Part shown: one piece after another, positions 1-9,640 of the stretch
Numbering within the stretch: position 1 is the first letter of the stretch
How the letters are laid out: each line of letters begins with the position of its first letter
Position numbers and translations under genes: made by a program
Notes under the pieces: generated by a model
Seen by the model: only the letters and a program-made list of their open reading frames with translations
What the model was told of the DNA's origin: nothing
The model's database searches: none
NCBI RefSeq assembly: GCF_049116555.1
Contig: NZ_JAGDYT010000001.1
Coordinates: 1 to 64,000 of the forward strand
From: Maricaulis maris_C
GTDB taxonomy: Bacteria > Pseudomonadota > Alphaproteobacteria > Caulobacterales > Maricaulaceae
Reading direction: 5' to 3'
DNA length: 64,000 nucleotides

Positions 1-3000
1 TTGATGTCGCGGGCGGTGCCGCCCAAGACAGCGCCGGTAATGGGAATACAGCGGCGACGCAGTTCTCGATCGAGAATGACGGGACGTCACCGACCGTAGC
101 CCTCTCGACTGGGTCTGCCGATCCGGTCTCTGGCGCCTTCACAATCACCGCGACCTTCTCGGAGGCTGTGACCGGCTTCGCCATTGGTGACTTCTCGGTT
201 GGCAATGGTGCAGCGTCGAACTTCTCGGCGACCAGTGCCACTGTCTACACCGCAACAATCACCCCGGCCGCCGACGGCACTGTGACGGTCGATGTGGCCG
301 CCGCCGCTGCCCAGGACGGTGCTGGCAATGGGAATGTCGCCGCGACGCAGTTCACGATCGAGAATGACGAAACCGGACCGACAGTCGCGCTATCGACCGG
401 CTCTGCCGATCCGGTCTCCGGAGCCTTCACAATCACCGCGACCTTCTCGGAAGCGGTCACGGGCTTCGCCATCGGCGATTTCTCGGTTGGCAATGGTGCG
501 GCGTCGAACTTCTCGGCGACCAGTGCTACGGTCTACACCGCCACGATCACCCCGGCGGCTGATGGCACGGTGACGGTCGATGTGGCCGCCGCCGCCGCCC
601 AGGACAGCGCCGGTAATGGCAATACAGCGGCGACGCAGTTCTCGATCGAGAATGACGAAACGGCTCCGACCGTCGCGCTCGACGGCCCCGCTATCGATCA
701 GGTCGGGACCTTCACGCTGTCTGTCGACTTCTCCGAGGGCGTGACCGGTCTGGTGCTGGCCGACTTCACCGTCGGCAATGGCAGCGCGGCCAATCTGGCC
801 GGCTCCGGGAGCAGCTACACCCTCGACATCACGCCGACGGCAAGCGGACCGGTCACGGTCGACCTGGCCGCAAACTCGGCTCAGGATGCCGCCGGAAACG
901 GCAATGTAGCCGCGACTCAGTTTGCGGTGGACGCTGATCTGAGCCTTCCGGAGCTGGACAGTCTCGTTGTCTCCGATGTCGATATTCGTATCGAGGATGT
1001 TGGAGGAAGCGTCACGCTTACGGCAACTTTCAGCGAAGCCATGGATGCAAGTCAGACCCCGGTCTTCACATTCTCGACGGACCTCTCGGCAACACTGTCG
1101 CTCGATAATGGCGCATTCTCTGCTGGCAATACGGTCTATACGGCAACCTACAGCGTCGCCGATGGCGGCCAGGTGGCCGCGGATGTCGATGTGACCGTGT
1201 CCGCCGCAGCGGATGCCGCGGGCAACGCCTTGCCAGATAGTCCGGTGGCCGACCTTCTGAGTGTCGAAATGCGCCGCGGCTCCTTGTCGGTCGCCGTCGC
1301 CATCACCGGGGGAACTGATGGAAGTTTCGACTTCAGTGGTGATCTGGGCGACTTCTCCGTCGCTACGACCAGCCAGGCCGGTGCGACCAGCTTCAATGAT
1401 TTGGCCGAGGGCAGTTATACCTTCACGGCTGCCTCGACCGATGGCTTCAATCTCGATGCGATCAGCTGCACCGGCGGAACATTTGTCCTCGATGCTGTCG
1501 CGGGCAGCGCAACGGTGACATTGGGTCCGACGGACACGGTGTCTTGTGAGTTCACGCAGGTCGCCGAGCCGGATGTCGATGAAACCGTCATTCCGGTAGT
1601 CACAATCGAGCTGCCGACGCTGGCCGATGATCCGACCAGCACCACCAGCAGTTTCGATCTGCAAAACGTTGGGGGTGAAGCCTTCTACTTCACCGCGTCG
1701 ACTGACCAGCCTTGGCTCGCCATCGACCCGACCGCAGGCTCCATTCCTGCGACCGGCAGCCTTGAATTCACGGTCAGCTTTACGTCGGCTGTGCTGGATC
1801 TGGCCCCGGGCGCCTACACGGCAACGATTACGGTTGTCGAAGTCAGCCCTCCCGCTCAACGCGGTGGTGGTAGTAAGGCCAATACTCTGGAAACACTGGA
1901 AATTCCGGTGAACATTGCAATCGAACCGCGCCTCGGTGATCTCACAATCATCACGAGCACAACCGCCCCGGAAGAGGGTGAGGGAAGCTTCTCTTACGCC
2001 TCAACGCTCACAGCGCTGGACGGGCAGACCGTAACGACGACCGGCGGCAGCGCCAGTACTACCGTCAATGATGTGCTTCGCGGGAGTTACGTCCTGACCC
2101 AGTTGGCGTCGGAAGGCTGGGATCTCGCATCCCTTTCCTGCACCGGCGATCTGGACGGCGGCAATGTCTATGATCTCGCGAGCGGTCAGGTCACGATCGA
2201 CCTCGATGCCGAGGAGAACATGGTCTGCACCTTCACCAACCGGCGGAATGAGGATTATATCCGCGGCGTGACCCTGTCGGCGATCCGCAACTTCATGGCC
2301 ACGCGTGCCGATCTCATCCTGACCAACAGCCCGCGTCTGGCCGGACGGATGCGCAGCGACCGGAGCTCGGCTACGCCGAACAGTTTCGCTGCAGATTTCC
2401 GCGACGGTCGGTTGAATGCCCAAATGTCGACGAGCCTGAGCGCCCTGCGTCAGGCTGTCGAGGCGAGCCAGCCGCAACAGCCGGGTGATGAGCGTTTCTC
2501 GCTGAATGGTCGGACCGGCATGTCCAGCTTGGATGTCTGGATGCAGGCCAGCGTCGCGAGCGTCTCGGACAACAGGGCTGGGCTGGGTTCAGATGCCGAT
2601 TTCTCAATCGTGCATGTCGGGACGGACATCATGGTCTCCGAGAATGTTCTCGCTGGTGTGTTGATCCAGTACGACCAGACGGACATGACGACAGGCGACT
2701 GGAATAGTGCGGTCGAAGGGAATGGCTGGATGGCCGGTCCGTATATGGTCGCGCGGATATCGGACCATACCTATCTCGATCTGCGCGCGGCCTGGGGACA
2801 GTCGGACAACTCCGTCAATCCGATCGGTACGTACACAGACAGCTTCGAGACGGACCGCTGGTTGATCGAGGCGAATCTGGCCGGTGATATTCTGCATGGT
2901 GGATGGCGGGTCACACCGGGTGTCGGTCTGGCTTACTTCCATGAGAGCCAGGACGCTTACACGGATACGCTTGGCATCGTCATTCCCGGTCAGACGATTA

Positions 3001-3305
3001 CGATTGGGCGACTCTCGGCCGGACCGGAAGTGGCATACCGCTTCGAGAACGCTGCGGGCGGCTATGTTGAGCCTTACCTCAACGTCACGGCACTCTACGA
3101 CTATGATGATGCCGATGTGTTCAACGCCGCCGGAACCCTGCAAACGCTCGGTCATCTGCGTGGTGACGCGCGGTTGGGTCTGACCATGGAGATGGCGAAT
3201 GGCGGTCGGATCTCGGGCGAGGTGTCAATGATCGGTCTGGGCGAAGGCGATTTTGAAGCCAACAGCGCCATGCTTCGGATCCGCTTGCCGCTCTCGATGC
3301 ACTGA
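1..3305 (+). CDS. Autotransporter with repeated Ig-like domains (5' end outside window)
   Basis: The reading frame is open from base 3, so the gene starts upstream of the window; 1100 residues are visible. The N-terminal visible part consists of bacterial Ig-like domains of about 96 residues, two of them nearly identical, with a more divergent one after them. Two prealbumin/SpaA-like domains follow (about residues 425-520 and 645-755), each with the features GSYTF or GSYVL, an SCTG motif and a final Cys-x-Phe-Thr. A BACON-like segment lies between them. The last 260 residues or so look like an outer-membrane autotransporter beta-barrel, starting near LDVWMQASVA, with alternating aromatic and polar residues. 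Such proteins are surface-displayed adhesins that secrete their own passenger. The end (RLPLSMH) lacks the terminal Phe or Trp usual for outer-membrane barrels, which is odd. The exact ligand cannot be told. Confidence 0.85.
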   Translation, partial: DVAGGAAQDSAGNGNTAATQFSIENDGTSPTVALSTGSADPVSGAFTITATFSEAVTGFAIGDFSVGNGAASNFSATSATVYTATITPAADGTVTVDVAAAAAQDGAGNGNVAATQFTIENDETGPTVALSTGSADPVSGAFTITATFSEAVTGFAIGDFSVGNGAASNFSATSATVYTATITPAADGTVTVDVAAAAAQDSAGNGNTAATQFSIENDETAPTVALDGPAIDQVGTFTLSVDFSEGVTGLVLADFTVGNGSAANLAGSGSSYTLDITPTASGPVTVDLAANSAQDAAGNGNVAATQFAVDADLSLPELDSLVVSDVDIRIEDVGGSVTLTATFSEAMDASQTPVFTFSTDLSATLSLDNGAFSAGNTVYTATYSVADGGQVAADVDVTVSAAADAAGNALPDSPVADLLSVEMRRGSLSVAVAITGGTDGSFDFSGDLGDFSVATTSQAGATSFNDLAEGSYTFTAASTDGFNLDAISCTGGTFVLDAVAGSATVTLGPTDTVSCEFTQVAEPDVDETVIPVVTIELPTLADDPTSTTSSFDLQNVGGEAFYFTASTDQPWLAIDPTAGSIPATGSLEFTVSFTSAVLDLAPGAYTATITVVEVSPPAQRGGGSKANTLETLEIPVNIAIEPRLGDLTIITSTTAPEEGEGSFSYASTLTALDGQTVTTTGGSASTTVNDVLRGSYVLTQLASEGWDLASLSCTGDLDGGNVYDLASGQVTIDLDAEENMVCTFTNRRNEDYIRGVTLSAIRNFMATRADLILTNSPRLAGRMRSDRSSATPNSFAADFRDGRLNAQMSTSLSALRQAVEASQPQQPGDERFSLNGRTGMSSLDVWMQASVASVSDNRAGLGSDADFSIVHVGTDIMVSENVLAGVLIQYDQTDMTTGDWNSAVEGNGWMAGPYMVARISDHTYLDLRAAWGQSDNSVNPIGTYTDSFETDRWLIEANLAGDILHGGWRVTPGVGLAYFHESQDAYTDTLGIVIPGQTITIGRLSAGPEVAYRFENAAGGYVEPYLNVTALYDYDDADVFNAAGTLQTLGHLRGDARLGLTMEMANGGRISGEVSMIGLGEGDFEANSAMLRIRLPLSMH
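3..660 (+). repeat. 288-bp (96-codon) near-identical tandem repeats in the autotransporter
   Basis: The unit beginning VTGFAIGDFSVGNG occurs at 168 and again at 456, exactly 288 bp apart, with only scattered synonymous and a few coding differences. The bases before 168 match the end of the same unit, so at least one more copy starts outside the window. A third, clearly diverged copy follows from about 741. Confidence 0.9.
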
Positions 3306-3349
3306 CCGGTCAGCTCATCTGCCGCGCTTCAAACGGCCAAGACGCGTTC

Positions 3350-3380
3350 GCCTCTGCCAGGTCCTTGATCTGGCGGAGGC
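3350..3380 (+). terminator. Hairpin between the autotransporter gene and gspE
   Basis: Arms at 3350-3360 and 3370-3380 pair over 11 positions, with one T-G wobble and a 9-base loop. It sits 45 bases after the autotransporter stop and 40 before the gspE ATG. No T-tract follows, so it may be a weak terminator or a leader structure. Confidence 0.4.
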
Positions 3381-3419
3381 CCTCGCCTTGAAGGCTTGCG
3401 CGACCTAAGCTGGGACCAA

Positions 3420-5066
3420 ATGACTCAATCGCGCGAAGACATCGAACAGAGTCGGCTCGACCGACTGGTGGCGGCCGGTGTGGTAAGCCGTGCCGAGGCC
3501 GCGCATGCATCGGCATTGAAAGCCGGCGCCCGGGAGCCATTGGACACCATCCTGACGCGAGCGGGGCTGGCCAGCGAGGCAAGCCTAGCGGCCTTTTTTG
3601 CTGCCGAGGCCGGGCTCGCTCATGCCGAGACGATCGATGATATCGGTGTTTTCGATGCGTCTGTGGACCTCTCAGATTTCAATCCCGATTTTCTTGTCGC
3701 CGAACGCGTGATCCCACTCGGTACGCGCGGTGACACGTGCGTTGTCGGCCTCGTCGACCCGATGAACCGAGACGCTCTCGATGGACTCCGCTTTGCCAGC
3801 GGGCGGTCCCTGGCCCCGGTCGTGGTAACTCACTCACTCTTCAACACCTTGTGCTCCGACCGTCTGACGGCCGAGCCTGGCGATGAGGCTGATGAGGGCG
3901 AGGAAGTCCTTGATATCAGCCTCGATGCCGAGCGCTTGCGAGATTTGGCAACTGCCGGCCCGGTAGTCCGCCGGCTCGACAATCTCGTGGCCCGCGCGAC
4001 GGACGCGCGCGCGTCCGATATTCATGTCGAGCTCCAGCATCGCGAAGCGCAGATACGATTACGCGTCGATGGCGTCTTGAAGGATCATATTGCCTGGCCG
4101 ACCGCTCAGGCGCTTGCGGTGATTTCGCGTGTGAAGGTGCTGGCGGAACTGGACATTGCCGAGCGCCGGCGGCCGCAGGACGGGCGTTTCTCGATGCCGG
4201 TCGCCGGGCGCACGATCGACCTTCGCGTGTCTGTCGTTCCCGGTCAGTATGGCGAGAGCCTTGTCCTGCGTCTGCTCGACCCGGAAGCGAGTCTCCGCGG
4301 CATTGAGAATCTCGGCCTGTCGCAATCGGTCAGCGAGCCTGTGGAGGCCATGCTGAACATGCCCCACGGATTGATCCTCGTGACGGGGCCGACCGGCTCG
4401 GGCAAGACCACGTCGCTCTACGCTTTCCTCCGTCGCCTCGCGAATGGAGAGCGCAAGATCCTGACAATCGAGGACCCGATCGAGTATCGATTGCCAGGTG
4501 TCGCCCAGTCACAGACAAATCCGGCGATCGACCTGACCTTCGCGAACGCTCTGCGGGCGTTTCTCCGTCACGATCCGGACGTGGTCATGGTCGGGGAAAT
4601 CCGCGATCCGGAAACGGCCAGAACCGCCATTCAGGCCGCCATGACCGGCCATCTCGTCCTTTCCACACTCCACACGAATGACGCCCCATCGGCGATCAGC
4701 CGGCTGCAGGACATGGGAATTGAGGATTTCCTGTTGGCTGCAACGCTGGTCGGTGTCGTTGGCCAGCGTTTGGTCCGGCGCACCTGTCCGACCTGTGCAG
4801 GGGCGGGATGCAGCCACTGCGAGGAGACCGGATTTCGGGGTCGATTACCTGTGGCCGAGGCTTTCCGCGTCGATGATGCGATCCGGGCTTCGATTCGGGA
4901 GGGCGCGCGTGAAACCGGTCTCGACCCTGTGCTGAAACGGGCCGGCTATCAAACAATGTGGCAAGACGGTCTGGCCTTGTGCAAAAGGGGCCTGACGACG
5001 CGAGCAGAATTGCTGCGCGCGCTCGAAGACACAGGTCAGGCTGACACGGAGCGGCCTGGTGTCTGA
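3420..5066 (+). CDS. gspE: Type II secretion system ATPase GspE
   Basis: This cytoplasmic hexameric ATPase drives pseudopilus assembly. An N-terminal MshEN-like region is followed by the catalytic domain. The Walker A motif GPTGSGKTTS is near residue 323, the Asp box is in the segment with RHDPDVVMVGEIRD, and the zinc-binding four-cysteine motif (CPTC then CSHC) is near residues 455-466. The length of about 548 residues is normal. I chose ATG at 3420 because the domain starts there; an in-frame TTG at 3396 is the alternative. It is the first gene of the secretion operon and overlaps gspF by eight bases. Confidence 0.95.
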   Translation: MTQSREDIEQSRLDRLVAAGVVSRAEAAHASALKAGAREPLDTILTRAGLASEASLAAFFAAEAGLAHAETIDDIGVFDASVDLSDFNPDFLVAERVIPLGTRGDTCVVGLVDPMNRDALDGLRFASGRSLAPVVVTHSLFNTLCSDRLTAEPGDEADEGEEVLDISLDAERLRDLATAGPVVRRLDNLVARATDARASDIHVELQHREAQIRLRVDGVLKDHIAWPTAQALAVISRVKVLAELDIAERRRPQDGRFSMPVAGRTIDLRVSVVPGQYGESLVLRLLDPEASLRGIENLGLSQSVSEPVEAMLNMPHGLILVTGPTGSGKTTSLYAFLRRLANGERKILTIEDPIEYRLPGVAQSQTNPAIDLTFANALRAFLRHDPDVVMVGEIRDPETARTAIQAAMTGHLVLSTLHTNDAPSAISRLQDMGIEDFLLAATLVGVVGQRLVRRTCPTCAGAGCSHCEETGFRGRLPVAEAFRVDDAIRASIREGARETGLDPVLKRAGYQTMWQDGLALCKRGLTTRAELLRALEDTGQADTERPGV

Positions 5067-6261
5067 ACCACGACTTTGGCGTTATCTCGCGGAAAACGCG
5101 TCCGGCGGTGTCGAGCGAGGCGATATCCTGGCCGGCAGTTCCCGCCACGCTACCCAGCTTCTGGCGGCACGGGGCGTGGTGGCCGTGGAGGTCCGGGAGG
5201 TCAGTTCATCCCGCCGCTCGGAGCGTTCCGGCCGGCTTCCAAGTCCCTACATCGCGGACTTTACGGAAGATCTCGCGGAGCTCCTGGGAGCAGCCGTGTC
5301 GATTCATGATGCACTCGCCAGCCTGGCTGAAGGCGAAACTCGGGGGCGTCTCCGGGAGTTCATCCTGCGGCTTGAGGCCGGTGTCCGTGGCGGCCATTCG
5401 CTCAGCGAGTCCCTGAAAATCGATCCCGCCAACCCGCCGCGCATTCTGATCGCCATGACGGCAGCGGGCGAAGAATCGGGGCAATTGGCTGCGTCATTGA
5501 ACGATCTCGCCGTGCGTTTGCGCGCGGAGCAGACATTGAAACGCGACCTGGCCGGTCAGCTGGCCTATCCAGCCGTTCTGGTCTGCCTGATCTATCTGAC
5601 CCTCGTCTTCCTCGCCTTTATTGTCCTACCGCAGTTCGAGATCGTGTTCGCGGATTCCGCTGTCGCGCCGCCGGCAGAAACACGTTTCGTGATCGCGGTT
5701 GGCGCTTTCTTGCGCAGCTATGCGGTCTGGATTCCGGTTGGTCTGGTCGGCCTGGCTTGGCTATCTCGGACGGCGATGGCCCGATTCCCGCTCGTCGCAA
5801 CCCGAATCCGCCGGGCCATGCCGATTATCGGGCCCGCCATGTGGAAACTGGATGCCGCGGCGTTTGCGCGGACTCTGGGTGTGCTGGTGAAGGCAGGTCT
5901 TCCCGTGAACCGGGCCGAGCGAGTGGCTCGCGGCGCTGTCGGGGATGCGGGAATGCGGGACGGGATGTCGAGGGCGGCGGACCGGGTCCGCGGCGGAACA
6001 GCCTTGTCGCGCGCCCTTGATGAGCAGAATGTCCTGCCTCACGACCTGATCCGGCAAATCCGCCTTGGCGAGGAAACCGGTGCTCTGGACACGTTCCTGC
6101 TGCGAACCGCGGATCGCTATGAACGCATGGCGCGATCGCGTCTGAGTCGGGCGCTGGAGTTGCTCGGGCCGGTTTTGATTGTCATCCTTGGTGCGTGCGT
6201 TGCTGGTGTCATCGCCGCGGTTATGTCGGGAGTTCTCAGTCTCAATGACGCTGTTTTCTAA
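5059..6261 (+). CDS. gspF: Type II secretion inner-membrane platform protein GspF
   Basis: This polytopic platform protein couples the GspE ATPase to the pseudopilins. Two T2SSF cytoplasmic domains, each with helical repeats, are separated and ended by membrane helices (about residues 172-200, 210-235 and the last 35). The family hallmark GEETGALDTFL and its paired motif GEESGQLAASL both occur. The start is GTG at 5059 inside the end of gspE, so the two are translationally coupled. At 400 residues it is typical of the family. Confidence 0.95.
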   Translation: MSEPRLWRYLAENASGGVERGDILAGSSRHATQLLAARGVVAVEVREVSSSRRSERSGRLPSPYIADFTEDLAELLGAAVSIHDALASLAEGETRGRLREFILRLEAGVRGGHSLSESLKIDPANPPRILIAMTAAGEESGQLAASLNDLAVRLRAEQTLKRDLAGQLAYPAVLVCLIYLTLVFLAFIVLPQFEIVFADSAVAPPAETRFVIAVGAFLRSYAVWIPVGLVGLAWLSRTAMARFPLVATRIRRAMPIIGPAMWKLDAAAFARTLGVLVKAGLPVNRAERVARGAVGDAGMRDGMSRAADRVRGGTALSRALDEQNVLPHDLIRQIRLGEETGALDTFLLRTADRYERMARSRLSRALELLGPVLIVILGACVAGVIAAVMSGVLSLNDAVF

Positions 6262-6262
6262 A

Positions 6263-6694
6263 ATGAAGACCATGCGCCGCCGATCTCGCAAGGAGGCCGG
6301 CATCACCTTGTTCGAGCTCCTCGTTGTGCTGGTCATTATCGCACTACTGGCGACGATCGTTGCGCCACGCGTGATCGGATATGCGGGCCGCTCCAAGGTG
6401 AATGTCGCGACAGCGCAACTTGCCTCGATACAGACATCACTGGAACTCTACTACCTCGATATGGGGCAGTATCCGAGCGAGGCTGACGGGCTCACCGCTC
6501 TGGTCGAACCGCCAGAGGATGCGCCCGCCTGGCAAGGTCCCTACATGCGAAACGCGTCCGGACTGACGGATCCGTGGGGGCGAGCTTACAGCTACGGGCT
6601 GGATGAAACTGGTGAGCGTTTCACCATTGGCAGTCTGGGCCGGGACGGAGAGCCGGGTGGCGAAGGAGAGGATAGTGACCTATCCCGCAGCTGA
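6263..6694 (+). CDS. gspG: Major pseudopilin GspG
   Basis: This is the main subunit of the periplasmic pseudopilus. A short basic leader precedes the prepilin cleavage site in EAGITLFELLVVLVII, with Glu at +5 of the mature protein. The C-terminal calcium-binding loop SLGRDGEPGGEGEDSDL is diagnostic for GspG. ATG at 6263, two bases after the gspF stop, gives a short leader; ATG at 6245 would overlap gspF and is also possible. Cleavage needs a prepilin peptidase, which is not in this window. Confidence 0.95.
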   Translation: MKTMRRRSRKEAGITLFELLVVLVIIALLATIVAPRVIGYAGRSKVNVATAQLASIQTSLELYYLDMGQYPSEADGLTALVEPPEDAPAWQGPYMRNASGLTDPWGRAYSYGLDETGERFTIGSLGRDGEPGGEGEDSDLSRS

Positions 6695-6697
6695 TCA

Positions 6698-7147
6698 ATG
6701 ACGGTGTCGCGGCGCAATCGGGGCTTTTCTCTTTTCGAGATGCTGGCGGCGCTGGTTGTTCTTTCGCTCGCCACAGGATTGGTGGCTAGCCGCATTCGCC
6801 CAGACAGCGCGTCCGACAGACTGGATCAGGCGACCGCCCTGCTGGCCGATGATTTGCGGCGAGCCCAGCTTCAGGCCAGACGTGCCGCGTCTCCGGTGCC
6901 CGTCACCGTGACCGAGACCGGCTATCGTATCGACGCGGTCTCGGTCCACCGCGAGTGGCCGACAGGACTGGATGCCAGTTGGCAAAGCCGCCGTCGCAGT
7001 GGGTGGGGCGAAACTGACACGCTGAACATGGCCGGGCGCCCTCTATCCCGTGAAGAAGCCAGAATAGTCCTGCGGCTGGAAACGGTGGAGCGGGTCGTTC
7101 GCCTGGACGCAATTTCGGGACAAATCCATGTCGACCGATCGATGTAA
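6698..7147 (+). CDS. gspH: Minor pseudopilin GspH
   Basis: A type III leader is seen as RNRGFSLFEMLAALVVL, with cleavage after Gly and Glu at +5. A hydrophobic helix and a short beta-rich globular domain of about 120 residues follow. Position between gspG and gspI and total length (149 residues) agree with GspH, a minor pseudopilin below the tip complex. Its end overlaps gspI by 20 bases. Confidence 0.85.
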   Translation: MTVSRRNRGFSLFEMLAALVVLSLATGLVASRIRPDSASDRLDQATALLADDLRRAQLQARRAASPVPVTVTETGYRIDAVSVHREWPTGLDASWQSRRRSGWGETDTLNMAGRPLSREEARIVLRLETVERVVRLDAISGQIHVDRSM

Positions 7148-7526
7148 TAGCGACGGGTATGCCATCCTTGAAGCCCTGGTCGCGCTCGCGATTGCGGCGG
7201 GGGTGCTGACGGCGACGATGGCGGGGCTGGCCGGCCTGGCCCGCGGAGCGCGCCAGGCGGACCAGGTCCAGCAAGCCATGCTGGAAGCCCGAAACATCGA
7301 AGCCCGTTTCCGCGCAGGCTTGCCGGTCAGCGCGCTCTACGAGCGATATCCCGACTGGCGCATCGCGTTCACGCCGGTCGATCGGCCCGTCGACCCGCGC
7401 ACCGGAGCCGTGCTGACGGGCGTGGTCCTCGAGCGCGCCAATCTGCCAGGCTGGCAGCTTCGTTTTGTCTATGTTGAAACCAGCAGGGCCCGCGCCCTTG
7501 AAGCGAGCGCCTATGAACCGGGATAG
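7128..7526 (+). CDS. gspI: Minor pseudopilin GspI
   Basis: The prepilin site SDGYAILEALVALAIAAG has Glu at +5 and is followed by the conserved ANLPGWQ-like C-terminal region of the GspI family. GspI nucleates the tip complex with GspJ and GspK, whose genes are nearby. The protein has 132 residues, normal for the family. The gene overlaps gspH and, by 14 bases, gspJ. Confidence 0.88.
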   Translation: MSTDRCNSDGYAILEALVALAIAAGVLTATMAGLAGLARGARQADQVQQAMLEARNIEARFRAGLPVSALYERYPDWRIAFTPVDRPVDPRTGAVLTGVVLERANLPGWQLRFVYVETSRARALEASAYEPG

Positions 7527-8118
7527 CGGTTTCACGCTCTTCGAGGCGCTGGTTGCGGTTGCTCTGCTTGCCTTGCTCGCTGTGCTTCTGGCCCCTGCGA
7601 TCCGGGCAGTCAGCCTCGCCGAGGCCCGCGTACGTGAGCATGTTGTATCGCGTGAAACGACGGGCCGTCTTGAAGCCTTTCTGCGCGATAGTGTCGCTCA
7701 GATCCAGCCCATGCCTGACGCGACCGGCGACGGCGCGGTTTATGGGTCAGAGCGGGGATTGTCGCTCTGGGTCCGCATGCCGGCGAGCGGAGAACTGACG
7801 CGCCTGAATGTGACCTTGGCGCGTGAGGATGTCATCATTGCGATGGCGGGATCCGGCCCAATTCCCGGCGAGCCTCAAACCTCCAGACTGGCCGGCGTCG
7901 GGCGCGATGCCCGTTTCTTCTACTACGGCGAGACCGAAACGCGAGACGCTTTGGCCTGGACCTCGCAGTGGGAGTATAACCATTTGCCACGGCTCATAGT
8001 TTTGGACTTGGCGCCGATAGATGGCACAATCCGGCGAATTGAGATTGATGTGCCGGCGCAGGCGCGTTTCGACTGTGACTACGATTCAGGATTCGGCGTG
8101 TGTTTGGGGGGCGGCTAA
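7513..8118 (+). CDS. gspJ: Minor pseudopilin GspJ
   Basis: ATG at 7513 gives a leader MNRDSG followed by FTLFEALVAVALLALLAV, a textbook prepilin site with Glu at +5. The rest is a beta-rich domain of about 170 residues ending in a two-cysteine segment (FDCDYDSGFGVCLGGG). The upstream in-frame codons belong to gspI read in another frame and were excluded. GspJ is part of the GspI-J-K tip. The stop overlaps the gspL ATG by one base. Confidence 0.9.
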   Translation: MNRDSGFTLFEALVAVALLALLAVLLAPAIRAVSLAEARVREHVVSRETTGRLEAFLRDSVAQIQPMPDATGDGAVYGSERGLSLWVRMPASGELTRLNVTLAREDVIIAMAGSGPIPGEPQTSRLAGVGRDARFFYYGETETRDALAWTSQWEYNHLPRLIVLDLAPIDGTIRRIEIDVPAQARFDCDYDSGFGVCLGGG

Positions 8119-9080
8119 TGGATTTGCAGGCGAGTGGGCGGGCGCTTGGCGAAACGATCGCCGGCCTTGCCGCCTGGGCGGTTGAGGAAGTCCGCCGTGA
8201 TCTCCCGCGCCCCGTCCTGGAAGCTGGCCGGAGCGTGATTGCTGACCGGTATGACGTGTCGACGGAAGGGCAACTCCACCCGATCGGTCAGGTTTTGCGT
8301 TCCTGGCTCGGCACGTTGATCCGAAGCGACGACCGGGCTGCTGCCCGCAAGGCGAAGGCTGATCGCGTCGAGCTTGTTCTTCCCGATGCCGAGATCTTCC
8401 GCACGCGGGTTGATGTGAATGCGATTATTTCACGCCGCGGTGATGCCGCCCTTCGCGCGCGGCTGCAGCAGCACTCTCCCTTGCCGCCGCAGCGCGCCGT
8501 GCTGGCCTATGCGCTCGTCGGACCGGGCACTGCCGGGCGCATCACTGTGGATGTCGCGGTTGCGCACCGGGCCACGGTCGAAAGGGCTGCGCGCCTGGCC
8601 CGTGAACGGTCGGACAAGTGGCAGATTGTCGCCGACCGGTCGGATGCGTCGCCGCTCATTCTTGCCGATTCCAAAGCGGGCGCTGACGTCCGGCTCTGGC
8701 AGAGCCCAGTTGTGCGGGTCCTGGTTGCTGTGGCGGCAGCCCTGATTTGTCTTGCAGCCGTGTCGGACCGCTTCGAGCGGCAGGCGGATCGTATCGCGGC
8801 ACAGCGGGACATCCTGCTCGAGGAGGCGCGAGATCTTCGCCGTCAGCGGTCAGTGCGGGCGGAGGTCGAGCCGGCTCTGTTGTTCGCGGAATCCTATGTC
8901 GGCCTTGGTGATTTACTGGATGGTCTGGCGGATGCGATGACGGATCCGGACATGCCCGACGCGATCGCGCGCCTGGACCTTCAATCCCCTGATGCCGTGC
9001 GAGTCCTGCCCGCGGATCCGGCGCGCGGTTCCATCCTTCTTCCCTTGGGTCGTCCGACGGATGCGGAGTCCGGATCATGA
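8118..9080 (+). CDS. gspL: Type II secretion assembly protein GspL
   Basis: GspL is a bitopic protein whose cytoplasmic domain recruits GspE. About 195 N-terminal cytoplasmic residues are followed by one membrane helix (VRVLVAVAAALICLAAV) and a periplasmic part of about 105 residues with a predicted coiled start. At 320 residues it is shorter than the roughly 400 of the enterobacterial protein. Assignment rests on topology and on its place between gspJ and gspM. ATG at 8118 overlaps the gspJ stop. Confidence 0.8.
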   Translation: MDLQASGRALGETIAGLAAWAVEEVRRDLPRPVLEAGRSVIADRYDVSTEGQLHPIGQVLRSWLGTLIRSDDRAAARKAKADRVELVLPDAEIFRTRVDVNAIISRRGDAALRARLQQHSPLPPQRAVLAYALVGPGTAGRITVDVAVAHRATVERAARLARERSDKWQIVADRSDASPLILADSKAGADVRLWQSPVVRVLVAVAAALICLAAVSDRFERQADRIAAQRDILLEEARDLRRQRSVRAEVEPALLFAESYVGLGDLLDGLADAMTDPDMPDAIARLDLQSPDAVRVLPADPARGSILLPLGRPTDAESGS

Positions 9081-9640
9081 GGGCGGTCATGCTGACCCTT
9101 TCCCGTCCCTGGTCGACGGTGTTGGCCTGGAGTCTGGTGGTTCTTCCTGTGGTCCTGGTGGGGGTGTTCGTATGGACTTCATTGCATCAGGCGATCGCCG
9201 GCTGGTCGCGTAGCGAAGCGCTCCAAGCAGATGTTGGCCAGCTGACCGAGAGTCTGGCCGAGGCGGATGCCGTCCACGTGCGTTGGATGCAGGCGCGTCA
9301 GCTGACGGCCGAGACCCTCGTCGAATTGTCGGATCCGGCGCGCAGTCGTGAGGCATTCAGCGAGCGCTTCGGCGCATTTCTGTCGGACCTTGAAGCGGCC
9401 GGCGTGGCGACCGATCAGGCTAGCGGGGTCGGCGAAAGCGTTGTCACCGAGCGGGTCGGTGAACTGCATGCTGTCTGGGCGGGTGTCGCGCCAGTTGAGG
9501 TCGTGCTCTCCATTCTTGAAGATCCCCGATTCCGGCCTCTGCGCGTTGCCGAAATGAGCCTTGTCGCGACGGGTGTGCCCGGAGATGCCGAAATCATTCT
9601 CGAATTTCGTCAGCCTTATCTGATCGGTGCACCGGAATGA
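9077..9640 (+). CDS. gspM: Type II secretion protein GspM
   Basis: A short cytoplasmic N-terminus, one membrane helix (about residues 15-36, VLAWSLVVLPVVLVGVFVW), a coiled-coil stretch and a periplasmic ferredoxin-like C-terminal region fit GspM, the partner of GspL. The protein has 187 residues. Sequence is poorly conserved in this family, so the call leans on topology and order. The ATGA overlap with gspL indicates coupled translation. Confidence 0.8.
   Translation: MRAVMLTLSRPWSTVLAWSLVVLPVVLVGVFVWTSLHQAIAGWSRSEALQADVGQLTESLAEADAVHVRWMQARQLTAETLVELSDPARSREAFSERFGAFLSDLEAAGVATDQASGVGESVVTERVGELHAVWAGVAPVEVVLSILEDPRFRPLRVAEMSLVATGVPGDAEIILEFRQPYLIGAPE

Noticed and set aside
3..930. Repeated DNA that might be taken for a CRISPR or satellite array
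   Set aside because: Period is 288 bp, fully coding and in frame, so these are protein domain repeats.
390..1859. Long minus-strand ORF of 489 codons under the autotransporter
   Set aside because: Its product is Arg/Gly-rich without any domain and it mirrors the repeat region; it is a GC-driven antisense frame.
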